Part shown: one piece after another, positions 7,674-16,879 of the stretch | How positions within the stretch are numbered: the first letter of the stretch is position 1 | Layout of the letters: the number at the start of each line of letters is the position of its first letter | Source: Solibacillus ferritrahens | Lineage (GTDB): Bacteria; Bacillota; Bacilli; Bacillales_A; Planococcaceae | Length of the DNA stretch: 64,000 bases | NCBI RefSeq assembly: GCF_037027585.1 | Contig: NZ_JAXCLE010000012.1 | Location: forward strand, 55,731 to 119,730 | Direction: 5' to 3' | Notes under the pieces: generated by a model | What the model saw: only the letters and a program-made list of their open reading frames with translations | Told to the model about the DNA's origin: nothing | Database searches by the model: none | Program-made: the position numbers and the translations under genes

Positions 7674-8903
7674 TTATTTTAAATCTTCATACAAATTCGT
7701 TTCGTCTGTTTGAAAGCGATTATAGCGCTCTTTAAATATTCGATACGTATGTGTAATAAGAACTTTAATTAGAGCATAGCCAGGAAGACCTAACACGACA
7801 CCAGCTACACCAAATAGAGAACCGGATGTTAATAATACAAAAATAATCGTAATCGGATGAATACTTAATGATTTACCCATAATTTGAGGAGATATAAACT
7901 TCCCTTCGATTAATTGTACAATTGTCCATACGATAATTAACTTCAATAACAACCATGGTGAATTTACAATGGCAATAATCGCTGCTGGTGTTGCGGCAAT
8001 TGCTGGACCTAAGTATGGGACTACACTTGTTATCATGGCTATGAAACCTAATAGTAATGCATAAGGCATGCCAATGATTAAAAACCCGATTGTCATCATG
8101 ACGCCAATACAAAATGACACTAAAATTTGACCTTGAATATAAGAGCTGATTTGTTTGTCCATGTCATGCAGGACTTCCCCCATACGTAGGCGCATACGAG
8201 GTGGAAAAAGACGTAAAATAAAACGAGGCATCTTTTCACCTTCATATAATAGATAAAACGTAATAAAAGGAACGATGACGAGTGATAAAACGATTCCTGT
8301 TATTGTAGATACAAGTCCCGTAATTCCTGACGCTACGCCTGACGCAACACTTGTCAATGTATCTTTCACTGTTTCAATAAAGCTGCCGGTAAAATCAGTC
8401 AATAATTTATTGTAATCAAAATTGATTTTCTCAAAATACTCATTGAATTGAGAGTTATTTAAAAAGACTAATAAATCATTGGCAAGAGACATAAGCACTA
8501 CAGGAAATTCCTGTACTAAGTTTGTAAACTGGTCTCGCAAAAACGGGAATACAAGAACAACAAGCAAAGTGATTAATGCAATTGCTACAATGTACAAAAT
8601 CAAAATTGCCAACCCGCGTGGTACTTTCCATCTCACTAACAGCTTTAACGGAGGACGTAATAGGTAAAATAAAATTACCCCTAACACACCCGGTAAAATG
8701 ATCACTTCGAATAGTACATGCAATGGTTCAAAAACAAACGCAATTTTATCGTAGATGAATACTGTACAACCGATTAATAAGATGACCACTAATAAGAACA
8801 ATAAATTTTTTCCGCCTAGAAAACGAATAAAGATCGATGAGAAAAAATTAGATTTTTCTTGCGGTACTTGATTGTTACTTTTTTCTTCTACTTTTTTCTC
8901 CAA
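7674..8903 (-). CDS. AI-2E family transporter (YueF/PerM type)
   Basis: About 409 residues starting at a TTG with GGGGTGG upstream; another in-frame TTG 24 nt earlier lies before this ribosome site and is less likely. There are seven or eight membrane segments arranged as in the family: two N-terminal pairs, a long central amphipathic stretch (about residues 130-210), then VIVPFITFYLLYEGEKMP, the conserved SSYIQGQILVSFCIGVMMTIG, and a final hairpin with VPYLGPAIAATPA. Members export autoinducer-2 or act as Na+(Li+)/H+ antiporters, so the substrate is open. Monocistronic with its own terminator. Confidence 0.9.
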   Translation of the reverse strand: MEKKVEEKSNNQVPQEKSNFFSSIFIRFLGGKNLLFLLVVILLIGCTVFIYDKIAFVFEPLHVLFEVIILPGVLGVILFYLLRPPLKLLVRWKVPRGLAILILYIVAIALITLLVVLVFPFLRDQFTNLVQEFPVVLMSLANDLLVFLNNSQFNEYFEKINFDYNKLLTDFTGSFIETVKDTLTSVASGVASGITGLVSTITGIVLSLVIVPFITFYLLYEGEKMPRFILRLFPPRMRLRMGEVLHDMDKQISSYIQGQILVSFCIGVMMTIGFLIIGMPYALLLGFIAMITSVVPYLGPAIAATPAAIIAIVNSPWLLLKLIIVWTIVQLIEGKFISPQIMGKSLSIHPITIIFVLLTSGSLFGVAGVVLGLPGYALIKVLITHTYRIFKERYNRFQTDETNLYEDLK

Positions 8904-8977
8904 AAGACCACCCCAATATATCGACAAAATTTACTATATGTTCATTTTAGCATGAATTAGAAAATTACATCTAATGC

Positions 8978-9916
8978 TTACTCGCTTAAATTTAAAAAAT
9001 CATGCAATATTTGTTTATTTTTTTCCTTATCGATTTCAATTACTTCACCCGCGTGACGGTACTTAGCAAATTTGTATGTTCCTTCAGCAGGAATCGTTAA
9101 TTTTTCAATATTTACCTTGCCGCCTGCAACGGCTTTTAAAACGGTAGCTAATTGATCCTTACTTGTTAAATCAGTTGTAATATAGCCTTGCATTGCACCA
9201 ACAAATTTGGGCATATTGGCTACATTTCTTGGTGATAATAATTCATCTTTTAGGGCTTCAATTACTTTTTGTTGTCGTGCAACTCGTCCAAAATCCCCTT
9301 CGGCATCTGCACGGAAACGAGCATACCCAAGTAATTCTTTTCCGTTCAAATTGTGGACACCTTTCTTCAGTTCCACATATATTAATCCGCCCATGTCCTT
9401 TTCAACGTCCATCTCGATTCCATTTGGCGCTAAAATATCAATTAATGTTTCGAAGCTTCTAAAATCAATCATCGCATAGTGATGAATAGGAATATCGAAC
9501 ATATTGTTTAGTGTTTTTTGTAGTAATGAAACACCATCTAAGTAATAGGCGGTATTAAGTTTATATGATTGATAGCCTGGAATTTCTGCATAAATATCTC
9601 TCATGAAGGAAACGAGCTTCATATCATTGGTATCACGGTTCCAGGATAGCAACATCATCGTATCGGTACGTGATTTTTCCTCCCCCCGTGTATCAACCCC
9701 TAAAACTAGGTAATTTTCAACAGTCGGGTGGTTATCATCCGGTTCAAAGCCCTCGACTGGAATTTTGTTGTCACTTGCTAAATCACGGCCATTTTGAAAC
9801 TGAACATAACTATAACCAATTGAGCCAATAATGACTAAAAAGAGGATTAAAAAAATTACCCTGCCTTTTCGGATTTTTTTCTTTTTATAACGGGTTTGAC
9901 GCGTCTGTTCTTCCAT
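8978..9916 (-). CDS. LytR-CpsA-Psr (LCP) family wall polymer ligase
   Basis: 312 residues: a basic N-terminal cytoplasmic stretch (RYKKKKIRKGR), one membrane helix (about 21-41), then an extracellular LCP domain from about residue 70. Family landmarks are VLGVDTRGEEKSRTDTMMLL with the pyrophosphate-binding Arg and Asp, FMRDIYAEIPG, YKLNTAYYLDG and LLGYARFRADAEGDFGRVAR. LCP enzymes transfer teichoic acid or other glycopolymers from undecaprenyl phosphate to peptidoglycan (established for TagT/U/V). Which polymer this one handles is not determinable. It stands alone, 51 nt upstream of the AI-2E family gene start and on the same strand. Confidence 0.93.
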   Translation of the reverse strand: MEEQTRQTRYKKKKIRKGRVIFLILFLVIIGSIGYSYVQFQNGRDLASDNKIPVEGFEPDDNHPTVENYLVLGVDTRGEEKSRTDTMMLLSWNRDTNDMKLVSFMRDIYAEIPGYQSYKLNTAYYLDGVSLLQKTLNNMFDIPIHHYAMIDFRSFETLIDILAPNGIEMDVEKDMGGLIYVELKKGVHNLNGKELLGYARFRADAEGDFGRVARQQKVIEALKDELLSPRNVANMPKFVGAMQGYITTDLTSKDQLATVLKAVAGGKVNIEKLTIPAEGTYKFAKYRHAGEVIEIDKEKNKQILHDFLNLSE

Positions 9917-10037
9917 TGATACTACTTCCTTTCTAATTACGTGAAGTTTAGACGATTTATAATTATATTTAGTTTCAAATTATCATGATTATACCATTTA
10001 AAGCACACAGCTTTCTGTTTAATATCAATTGTAATCA

Positions 10038-10066
10038 TTGATTGACATACATATACATGATAGAAT
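10038..10066 (+). promoter_or_regulatory. Sigma-A promoter of msrA
   Basis: TTGATT (10038-10043), 17-bp spacer, TAGAAT (10061-10066). It leaves a leader of about 75 nt before the msrA ATG. Confidence 0.6.
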
Positions 10067-10147
10067 ACAACAATTAACTACTTATGAAATTTGTTCTATA
10101 TTCAGCTCCGATGTATATAAATTCGGCAGCACAAGGAGTGTTACATA

Positions 10148-10669
10148 ATGGAAAAGGCAACATTTGCAGGTGGATGTTTTTGGTGTATGGTCAAACCATT
10201 CGATCAATGGGATGGCATTGAAAAAGTGACAAGTGGCTATATGGGTGGTCATGTAGAAAATCCAACATATGAAGATGTAAAGCAGGGTAATTCCGGTCAT
10301 GTTGAAGCAGTTCAAATCATATTTAACCCGGAAGTATTCAGCTATGAAAAACTGTTGGAAATCTATTGGATGCAAATAGACCCTACTGACGCGGGAGGCC
10401 AGTTCCATGATCGCGGCGAGTCATACAAATCCGTAATTTTTACACATAATAGCGTTCAGCACGAAGCAGCATTACAGTCAAAGCAAAAATTAGCTGAAAG
10501 TGGCCGATTTAAAAAGCCAATCGTGACTGAAATTAGACAAGCTTCTGCATTCTGGCCAGCAGAAGAGCATCACCAAGATTATTATAAAAAAGAAGAAGCT
10601 CTTTATAAAGAAGACCGTGCAAAATCAGGTCGAGATGAGTTTTTAAATAACTACTGGGATAAAGAATAA
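10148..10669 (+). CDS. msrA: Peptide-methionine (S)-S-oxide reductase MsrA, stand-alone copy
   Basis: 173 residues, full length for MsrA. The N-terminal FAGGCFWCMVKPFD holds the catalytic Cys in the GCFWC motif. SGYMGGHVENPTYEDV, DPTDAGGQFHDRGESYKSVI and PAEEHHQDYYKK are the usual substrate-binding segments. The enzyme reduces the S-epimer of methionine sulfoxide, using thioredoxin. Start ATG has AAGGAG 9 nt upstream. It has its own promoter and terminator, unlike the second msrA at 53.8 kb, which is coupled to msrB. The two share the same N-terminal motif block but differ widely in the last 70 residues, so they are old paralogs. Confidence 0.96.
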   Translation: MEKATFAGGCFWCMVKPFDQWDGIEKVTSGYMGGHVENPTYEDVKQGNSGHVEAVQIIFNPEVFSYEKLLEIYWMQIDPTDAGGQFHDRGESYKSVIFTHNSVQHEAALQSKQKLAESGRFKKPIVTEIRQASAFWPAEEHHQDYYKKEEALYKEDRAKSGRDEFLNNYWDKE

Positions 10670-10684
10670 CTTAACCTTAAAAAG

Positions 10685-10743
10685 GCTAGGACATAACAGC
10701 CGTTCAAACTTTACTATTTGTAAAGTTTGAACGGCTTTTTATT
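10685..10743 (+). repeat. Short member of the GGGACAWAA/hairpin repeat family, acting as msrA terminator
   Basis: GCTAGGACATAA (10685-10696) is followed at once by a perfect 17-bp stem, 10698-10714 with 10720-10736 (AGCCGTTCAAACTTTAC arm), a 5-nt loop and TTTTTATTTT. The left end and the stem both match the full copy at 6857-7190, with the whole GC-rich core missing, so it looks like an internal-deletion derivative. It sits 16 nt after the msrA stop and has the shape of an intrinsic terminator. Confidence 0.8.
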
Positions 10744-10761
10744 TTAATTCGTGTTCATTTT

Positions 10762-12021
10762 TCACATGAAGATTTCATTAAATGCTTCATAAATGAATTT
10801 TTTATAGATCGTTGAAGGGAAATCCTCCACCCCATTTTTGGCAAATATAATGTCGCGCTTAGCAGCCACTTCGTCATTTTCATAATAATAAGCTAAAGCA
10901 CGCACCGCGAAGAAGCGATAATATTTAGCCAAATCTATTGGATGGTGAAGATAACTCGGAATAATTAAAGACTCCCCTATTCGAATGACATTTGTATAGT
11001 TTTTCAGTTTAAACTCCGCATACATTTCTTCCCCGATGAATATTGGATTTTTAAATAGGAATAAATAATTATGAAGCTTTACCTTGTAATGCTGAATTTC
11101 AGGAGCTATTTGCCTGTAGTTTTTTTCAACATTATTTAAGTAGTGTAATTTACTATATAAAAAGAGGATGGATATTGTAGGTTCTTCTGCGAATTCGGAT
11201 AAAAGTCTCAATTTTTCTATGTATTCCCTACTTCTCTCATAATCTTCACCAGCAATCGATTGGATAAACAGCAAGTGATAAAAGCGGTCCATACGATAAA
11301 AAATTTGCAATTTCTTAGCCATTTCCAATGCCTTTTGTAAATAATGTTCGGACATTCGGACATCATCGACTGCCGAGTATGAAATAGTTAAATTATAGTA
11401 TAAGTCGATTCTAACCATCGGATCAATCATTAGCTCATATGGCGCTACTTTTTCTTCACCTTGTTTTAAAATACTTAGAGCTTCACTATAATTACGTTGT
11501 TCGATTGATGATAGACATAGATAGAAATAACAACGTAACATGCGGCTGTATGCATGGATCTCTTCGTATTGATCAATGAATTTCCAATACTCATCCAATG
11601 ATTTTGCCTTATTGATTGTACGATTCATTAAGAAATAGACTTCTCTTAATCTAATTTGTTCATAGTTCGTTCCTTGGATTTCAGTTAAAAATGGTTCGAT
11701 TTTTTCAATCATTTTAATTGTTAATGATTGAAGTTCATCTGGATCACGAATTAGCTTTCTGCGCTCTACATCTTCCTCAATATCCGTATATAAGTTTCGA
11801 AGAGCTGTCATTGTCCCATCATCAAGTAGGTAGCTTACGTCCACATTAAGCTGCTTTGCGATAAAGCAAAGACTCTCCATTGATGGCTGTGCTTTTCCGT
11901 TTTCAATTAAACTGAGCATTCCTTTTGTTAAGCGCTCACCAACGACTTCAGTTTGTGTTAATTTTTTTTCTTTTCTTAGCTTTTTTATACGCTCTCCTAA
12001 TATATTCACTTTTTCACCCAC
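10762..12021 (-). CDS. XRE-family regulator with TPR domain (RRNPP-like)
   Basis: 419 residues. The N-terminal helix-turn-helix (residues 8-67) reads GERIKKLRKEKKLTQTEVVG then KGMLSLIENGKAQPSMESL. The rest (about 75-415) is all-helical with TPR-like repeats, for example AYSRMLRCYFYLCLSSIEQRN and IDLYYNLTISYSAVDDVRMS. This is the architecture of PlcR/NprR-type regulators, which respond to re-imported peptides. No peptide gene with a secretion signal was found on either side, so the ligand may be encoded elsewhere or absent. Start is a GTG. An inverted repeat just upstream may be its own operator. Confidence 0.85.
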   Translation of the reverse strand: MGEKVNILGERIKKLRKEKKLTQTEVVGERLTKGMLSLIENGKAQPSMESLCFIAKQLNVDVSYLLDDGTMTALRNLYTDIEEDVERRKLIRDPDELQSLTIKMIEKIEPFLTEIQGTNYEQIRLREVYFLMNRTINKAKSLDEYWKFIDQYEEIHAYSRMLRCYFYLCLSSIEQRNYSEALSILKQGEEKVAPYELMIDPMVRIDLYYNLTISYSAVDDVRMSEHYLQKALEMAKKLQIFYRMDRFYHLLFIQSIAGEDYERSREYIEKLRLLSEFAEEPTISILFLYSKLHYLNNVEKNYRQIAPEIQHYKVKLHNYLFLFKNPIFIGEEMYAEFKLKNYTNVIRIGESLIIPSYLHHPIDLAKYYRFFAVRALAYYYENDEVAAKRDIIFAKNGVEDFPSTIYKKFIYEAFNEIFM

Positions 12022-12033
12022 ACTTCTTACCTA

Positions 12034-12051
12034 AATATTCGACTGAATATT
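12034..12051 (-). promoter_or_regulatory. Possible operator of the XRE-TPR regulator
   Basis: Perfect inverted repeat AATATTC-GACT-GAATATT, 13 nt upstream of the regulator's start codon, in the position expected for autoregulation. Function is inferred only. Confidence 0.4.
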
Positions 12052-12130
12052 CTAATTAAACTATGAATACAGATTTTTTACAATATCTTAACTAAAAGTT
12101 TAATGATTTAAACTGCAAAATCATAAAAAA

Positions 12131-12158
12131 AGAATGCTAAGCGAGATCATAGCATCCT
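12131..12158 (-). terminator. Terminator downstream of recQ
   Basis: Minus-strand hairpin GGATGCTA...TAGCATTC followed by TTTTTTT, about 128 nt after the recQ stop. The sequence between (12159-12285) is AT-rich and shows no gene. Confidence 0.6.
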
Positions 12159-12285
12159 TTTAATTAAAGTGAAATAACATTTCCATTACAAATTAAGGGA
12201 AATATTGTACTTTTGTTACAATTAATATAATAAATAATTTTTAAAATTATATAGTATTGTTTAATGAAGTATACTAAACAAATTA

Positions 12286-14049
12286 TTAAGATTGTGAAAT
12301 TATTGCATCAATGAAAGTTTTGCCATATTTCTCTAGTTTACTTTCCCCTACACCACTTACCTCTAAAAACTGGCTACTGTTTTTAGGACGGCGAATACAC
12401 ATTTCCTTTAAAGTTTTATCCGAAAATACAACAAATGGTGGTACTTTTTCACGGTCAGCAATCTCTTTCCGAACTTTCCTTAAAGTTTCGAATAATGGAT
12501 CATTCGACTCTACCGTAGTTTGAACAATACGAGCTTCTTTTCTGAATACTTGCTTATTGCCCAACAACACTTCTTTTCCTAAGTCCGATATCGAAATCGT
12601 TGGAAACTGGCCGTTGTGTACGGTAATGAGTTTTTCCGAAATCAAAAATTCAATAAAGCTCGAAATTTCCTTAGCATTCATCGCGCGTAATATACCGTAA
12701 GTAGGCAGTTTATGAAAATTGAATTCCAATACTTTTTTGCTTCGTGAACCGGCTAATACAGAGGCAGTCAGTTGCTTCCCAAATTTCTGTCCCATTCGGA
12801 CTATGCACGATAAAACTTTTTGAGCATCTGTCGTCACATTTTGTTGAGGGCGATCATCTGTACAGTTGGCACAACGTCCGCAATCTTGTTCAGCCTGGTC
12901 ACCAAAATAATCTATTATATAACTTTGTAAACAGCGCTCTGTATGGCAGTAATCTATCATCGCATGTAGCTTTTCAAGTTCAAAAGGAATGCGCGAACGA
13001 TCTTGAGCCTGATCAATTAAGAATCGCTGTGTTTGTTCATCTGAGGAGCTGTAAAGCAAAATACACTCACTATTAAGTCCATCTCGCCCCGCACGTCCTG
13101 CCTCTTGATAATAGCTTTCCATATTTCTCGGCATATTATAGTGAAGGACGTAACGCACGTTCGTTTTATTAATTCCCATGCCAAATGCATTGGTTGCGAC
13201 CATTATTTGAACTTCATCATTTAAAAAGCGGTTTTGCTCATAAGTCCGGTCTTCTTCAAACATTCCCCCATGATACTTAGCTACCGCAAATCCGGCTTTA
13301 TGTAGCATTTCATATACCGATTCTACAGCTTTCCGAGTAGCAGCATAAATAATGCCGGCTTCCGACTCATTTGCCTTTACATACTTTTTAATATAAGCCT
13401 CTTTATTTTCACCAAGAAGTACTGAAAAAGCTAAATTTTCCCGCGCAAAACCTGTAACGAAAGTATTAGTCTTATCAATCGATAATAGCTTTTGTATATC
13501 GGCGCTTACTTCCTCAGTTGCCGTGGCTGTTAAAGCAATTACGGTTGGTTTGTCAGCCCATAAGTGTAGCAACTGCTGGATGGAGCGATAACTTGGACGG
13601 AAATCATGCCCCCATTGGGAAATACAATGTGCTTCATCAATTGCTAAAAGTGGTACCTGTATTTGGGCAAGCTCCGCACAGAAGCGTTCATTTTCTAGAC
13701 GTTCCGGTGCAATATAAAGAAGCTTAACTTCCCCGTTGCGCACTGCATACATCACATCCTGCACTTCATCATAGCTAAGCGAACTATTAATATATGCAGC
13801 TTTTATTCCGCTGGAAACGAGCATATCAACTTGATCTTTCATTAGTGAAATCAAAGGTGAAATAACGACTGTTGTGCCTTGTAAACAAAGGGCAGGAATT
13901 TGATAACAGACTGATTTCCCCCCACCAGTAGGCATTATAACTAGCGTATCTTGCTTCTTTAGTACATTTTCAATAATTTGTGACTGACCTGTTCGAAAAG
14001 AACTATAACCAAAATAAGTATTTAAATGTTTAATAGCTTCCTGTAACAT
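12286..14049 (-). CDS. recQ: ATP-dependent DNA helicase RecQ
   Basis: 587 residues with the full RecQ plan. The SF2 helicase core (1-340) has the Walker A loop MPTGGGKSVCYQIPA, the DEAH-type box LLAIDEAHCISQWGHDFRPS, and motif VI YYQEAGRAGRDGLNSECILLY. The zinc-binding RQC region (about 375-510) shows cysteines in RCLQSYIIDYFGDQ and DCGRCANC. The HRDC domain (about 515-585) contains LKEMCIRRPKNSSQFLEVSG. RecQ unwinds 3'-to-5' at recombination and stalled-fork structures. The HRDC domain and length match the long B. subtilis RecQ rather than the shorter RecS. Ribosome site AGGAGG is 4 nt from the ATG. Confidence 0.96.
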   Translation of the reverse strand: MLQEAIKHLNTYFGYSSFRTGQSQIIENVLKKQDTLVIMPTGGGKSVCYQIPALCLQGTTVVISPLISLMKDQVDMLVSSGIKAAYINSSLSYDEVQDVMYAVRNGEVKLLYIAPERLENERFCAELAQIQVPLLAIDEAHCISQWGHDFRPSYRSIQQLLHLWADKPTVIALTATATEEVSADIQKLLSIDKTNTFVTGFARENLAFSVLLGENKEAYIKKYVKANESEAGIIYAATRKAVESVYEMLHKAGFAVAKYHGGMFEEDRTYEQNRFLNDEVQIMVATNAFGMGINKTNVRYVLHYNMPRNMESYYQEAGRAGRDGLNSECILLYSSSDEQTQRFLIDQAQDRSRIPFELEKLHAMIDYCHTERCLQSYIIDYFGDQAEQDCGRCANCTDDRPQQNVTTDAQKVLSCIVRMGQKFGKQLTASVLAGSRSKKVLEFNFHKLPTYGILRAMNAKEISSFIEFLISEKLITVHNGQFPTISISDLGKEVLLGNKQVFRKEARIVQTTVESNDPLFETLRKVRKEIADREKVPPFVVFSDKTLKEMCIRRPKNSSQFLEVSGVGESKLEKYGKTFIDAIISQS

Positions 14050-14288
14050 AGCGCCTCCTGGATTAAATTAGTTATTTACAATATATAGTGTCTTATTATT
14101 TAAAATATAAAATATCTAGTTTACATAATATAATTATAAAATTAATCTTTTTTTATCTTTCCTTACTCTATTTTATATGAAATAGGGAGCTTTTTGTTGA
14201 AAATTTCTTTATCGCCTGTTATTTCTTATAGACTTTTCTTAAATTAATTTTTTCCTATATAGCGTCGGATAATATGTAGTAATATAAA

Positions 14289-14316
14289 AATAGGGACTAC
14301 ATAGATAATCCCTATT
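14289..14316 (-). terminator. Terminator overlapping the end of the 14.3 kb lipoprotein gene
   Basis: AATAGGG (14289-14295) pairs with CCCTATT (14310-14316), with TTTTATATT after it on the minus strand. The stem overlaps the stop codon. The rest of 14050-14288 is AT-rich with nothing recognisable. Confidence 0.6.
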
Positions 14317-15436
14317 CTTTGAAAGATGCGATAATATAATTTTTATTTTTTGTGTTTTCGCAGCTATTTAAAATTAAATCGTTTTCAATGACTGTTACTT
14401 TTGCACAGTTGAAGTTAGCAGTTCCATTTGATACGGCTACTTTTTTATCCTCATGCTTTAAAGACCATGTAAGCTTATCTACAGTTATTTTTATAGCAGG
14501 AAGATTATTGTTTACAAACATTTGTAGTCCTGGTAATGAATCGTATGTCGCTTTCTCATCAAATTGGATATGAGGAATTTTTTCTTCATTTAAAAATTCG
14601 TCAGATAAGAAATTCGCACCAATTAATTTATACCGCTGCCCCTCTTTAATTAATGTTAGTCTAATGTCATTTTTTTGATCATCAGCACCATTTACATAAT
14701 AGTAAAAGCCATCCTTACGGGCTTCCTTTATTTCAAATCCATTAATTGATTTTGTTAAATATTGTATTTCCTTTAATATATCATCAGATCGTATGAGATC
14801 AGTTATCAAGGCTTCATCCCGTTCGTCGATATATTTGTTGAGTTTTTCGATCAAGTTTACGGCTGAAGCTCTCAGGTCATCGACATTATATGTGAAAATA
14901 TTTTTATTATAGTAATCTGTGAAATTTTCGATTGGCTGTTGATTGGAAACGTCCAGCAGCTGTTTATTTTTTTGCAGGCGCTCCTGCCAGTCCATTTTCT
15001 CGGTGATAGCCTTTTTCAATAATGCATCAATATGTTGTTTTTCTGCAATGATATCTTTTTCGTTCAACTTAGTTTCATAAGTTGAAATATCCTCTATCAA
15101 ATAATCATAGCTGTTTCTAATATGAATAATTGCAATATTATGTTCTACGTCAATGGCATAAGTCTCACCTAAATTTAAAAGGTCATGATGAACAAGTGAA
15201 TAAGGATGACTGGCCACCTGCTCTGCATTTACCAATAACCATTTATCCCGTTTTTGTTGCTTAATTACATATCCCACTGTATTTGAAGTAGGAGTATATA
15301 TCGGGACTTTGCTTTCTTGCACCTTTATTTCCTCAAGTGGTTCATTTGGTAACGCTTCTCCCACCCACTTACTCTCCTCGGCTGGATCTGCACAGCCTGC
15401 TAAAAACAACACCATTAGTAAAAATAACTTTCGCAT
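14312..15436 (-). CDS. Lipoprotein of unknown function
   Basis: 374 residues from the ATG at 15436 (AGGAG 5 nt upstream); a start 15 nt earlier would lack a ribosome site. The N-terminus MRKLFLLMVLFLAGCADP is a short lipoprotein signal with lipobox LAGC. The mature protein has a first part of about 90 residues with KVPIYTPTSNTVGYVIKQQ and GETYAIDVEHNIAIIHI (SH3-like or beta-rich), a helical middle rich in Lys and Glu (about 110-220), and a C-terminal beta-rich part. No family was recognised. It lies on the minus strand between recQ and an MFS gene, each with its own terminator. Confidence 0.75.
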   Translation of the reverse strand: MRKLFLLMVLFLAGCADPAEESKWVGEALPNEPLEEIKVQESKVPIYTPTSNTVGYVIKQQKRDKWLLVNAEQVASHPYSLVHHDLLNLGETYAIDVEHNIAIIHIRNSYDYLIEDISTYETKLNEKDIIAEKQHIDALLKKAITEKMDWQERLQKNKQLLDVSNQQPIENFTDYYNKNIFTYNVDDLRASAVNLIEKLNKYIDERDEALITDLIRSDDILKEIQYLTKSINGFEIKEARKDGFYYYVNGADDQKNDIRLTLIKEGQRYKLIGANFLSDEFLNEEKIPHIQFDEKATYDSLPGLQMFVNNNLPAIKITVDKLTWSLKHEDKKVAVSNGTANFNCAKVTVIENDLILNSCENTKNKNYIIASFKE

Positions 15437-15491
15437 ACGATCTCCTAACAAATAATTATATTATGTAAACTAGCTATCCATTATAAAAAAA

Positions 15492-15518
15492 GAAGCGGCT
15501 GATTTATTCAGACACTTC
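15492..15518 (-). terminator. Terminator of the MFS transporter gene
   Basis: Minus-strand stem GAAGtGtCTGA...TCAGcCgCTTC followed by TTTTTTTATA, 5 nt after the stop codon. Confidence 0.75.
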
Positions 15519-15523
15519 TTCCA

Positions 15524-16705
15524 TTATACTGATTTCTTTTGTTTTTGCATTATAAATACTGATAATGACATAAGTATAAACAAAATAACGATAATCCACT
15601 TCGTAAAATAATGTGTAGCTGTCCAATCATATACAAAGCCGATTGTAAGCGGTGCAAAAGCACTCATCATAAATCCACCTGATAATACCATTGAACTCCA
15701 CTCATTTGCTTCTCGATTATTTACAGCTTCATCCAACGGTAGCATGAGGCCAATCGGGAACAATCCGCTTAGCACCAATCCGAAGATAACCGCGCTTATC
15801 CATATAGCCCATGTTGAATCGATAAAAAATATCGCTGACCCGACAACACCGATGAAAATTAAACTCTGTAACCAAATCAATCGATTCGGATAACGATTTA
15901 CTAAGGATGGAATCAATATATTGCCGACTAATTGGACAATTGTCATCAGCGTCAAAACAGATCCTGCTGTTAGTAATGTCATCCCCTGCTCTAACGCCAC
16001 AGAAGTTAGCCAAGTTGTTAAACTAAAAAATAAAGAAGTTTGGAAACCGAAATAAATAAGAATCGTCCAAGCTAATTTATTCTTCCATGGATTTCTTGCT
16101 TGATCAGTCTGATGAGTTCCAACCTTCCGCACCGGTCCATCTTTTACAATTGCAAACCAGCTAATCATCGCGAAAATTGCCAAAAAACCCCAAATGCTGA
16201 GTGATAAAGCCCAATTGCCGTCGAAGCTCTTGTAGAAAATACCCGTGAAGCCCGCACTGATTGCTGCACCGAATCCCATTGCAAAAGAATAAATCCCAAT
16301 AACCGGTTCCATTCTTGTAGGGAATTTTTGTTTTATATATGCATTAATAATTGGACTAATGATAGCAATAGCAAAACCAGCTAAAAAGCTTGTAATAAGA
16401 AGCGCACTATAGCTTGAAAATACAATACGCGTAACGGTTGCAAGTCCTATTAAGCCTGTCAATACTGTTATTGACAGCCGATACCCATACTTTTTTTGCA
16501 TAGGTACTGCTAAAGGTGCGAATAATCCCATACAAAATACAGGAATTGACGTTAATAAGCTCATCTGAGTGCTTGATACATGTAACGATTCCCTAATAGT
16601 TGATAAAATTGGTCCAACTGACGTAACAGCAGGCCGTAAATTTATTGAAACAAGAAAAATAGCGAAAATTATAAGACCGGCACTCCACTTTGATCTTTGA
16701 TTCAT
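15524..16705 (-). CDS. MFS transporter, CynX/NimT family
   Basis: 393 residues with 12 predicted membrane helices. The family opening is clear: FAIFLVSINLRPAVTSVGPI, in which the NLRP motif is typical of the cyanate/nitroimidazole (CynX/NimT, YycB) subgroup. SLLTSIPVFCMGLFAPLA forms the second helix and KYGYRLSI the A-motif-like loop. Substrates in this subgroup are poorly defined, so cyanate transport should not be assumed. It is divergent from the ABC-F gene with a 219-bp gap. Confidence 0.9.
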   Translation of the reverse strand: MNQRSKWSAGLIIFAIFLVSINLRPAVTSVGPILSTIRESLHVSSTQMSLLTSIPVFCMGLFAPLAVPMQKKYGYRLSITVLTGLIGLATVTRIVFSSYSALLITSFLAGFAIAIISPIINAYIKQKFPTRMEPVIGIYSFAMGFGAAISAGFTGIFYKSFDGNWALSLSIWGFLAIFAMISWFAIVKDGPVRKVGTHQTDQARNPWKNKLAWTILIYFGFQTSLFFSLTTWLTSVALEQGMTLLTAGSVLTLMTIVQLVGNILIPSLVNRYPNRLIWLQSLIFIGVVGSAIFFIDSTWAIWISAVIFGLVLSGLFPIGLMLPLDEAVNNREANEWSSMVLSGGFMMSAFAPLTIGFVYDWTATHYFTKWIIVILFILMSLSVFIMQKQKKSV

Positions 16706-16840
16706 GTAACTTCCCCGTTTCTCTATACATTCGTAGCAAGTAAACCATAAAATAAAAATTCTGCCAACTTAATTTTTTTTCAATCGATGGAATTGTAGAT
16801 TTTCATAAGCGCTGTTATTTAATTTAGCACTAAGACATGC

Positions 16841-16879
16841 TATAATAGAAACATTGTGTGCAAAAGAGAATTCTCTTTT
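16841..16879 (+). promoter_or_regulatory. ABC-F promoter and leader palindrome
   Basis: An extended -10, TGCTATAAT (-10 hexamer 16841-16846), gives a start near 16853. About 9 nt into the transcript a perfect palindrome AAAAGAGAATTCTCTTTT (16862-16879) is followed by TTT, resembling a compact intrinsic terminator ahead of the coding region. Several ABC-F genes are controlled by leader attenuation; whether this one is remains unproven. Confidence 0.5.

Noticed and set aside
12063..12095. Ten-codon plus-strand frame considered as a pheromone peptide for the XRE-TPR regulator
   Set aside because: No ribosome site and no signal sequence, so nothing supports translation.
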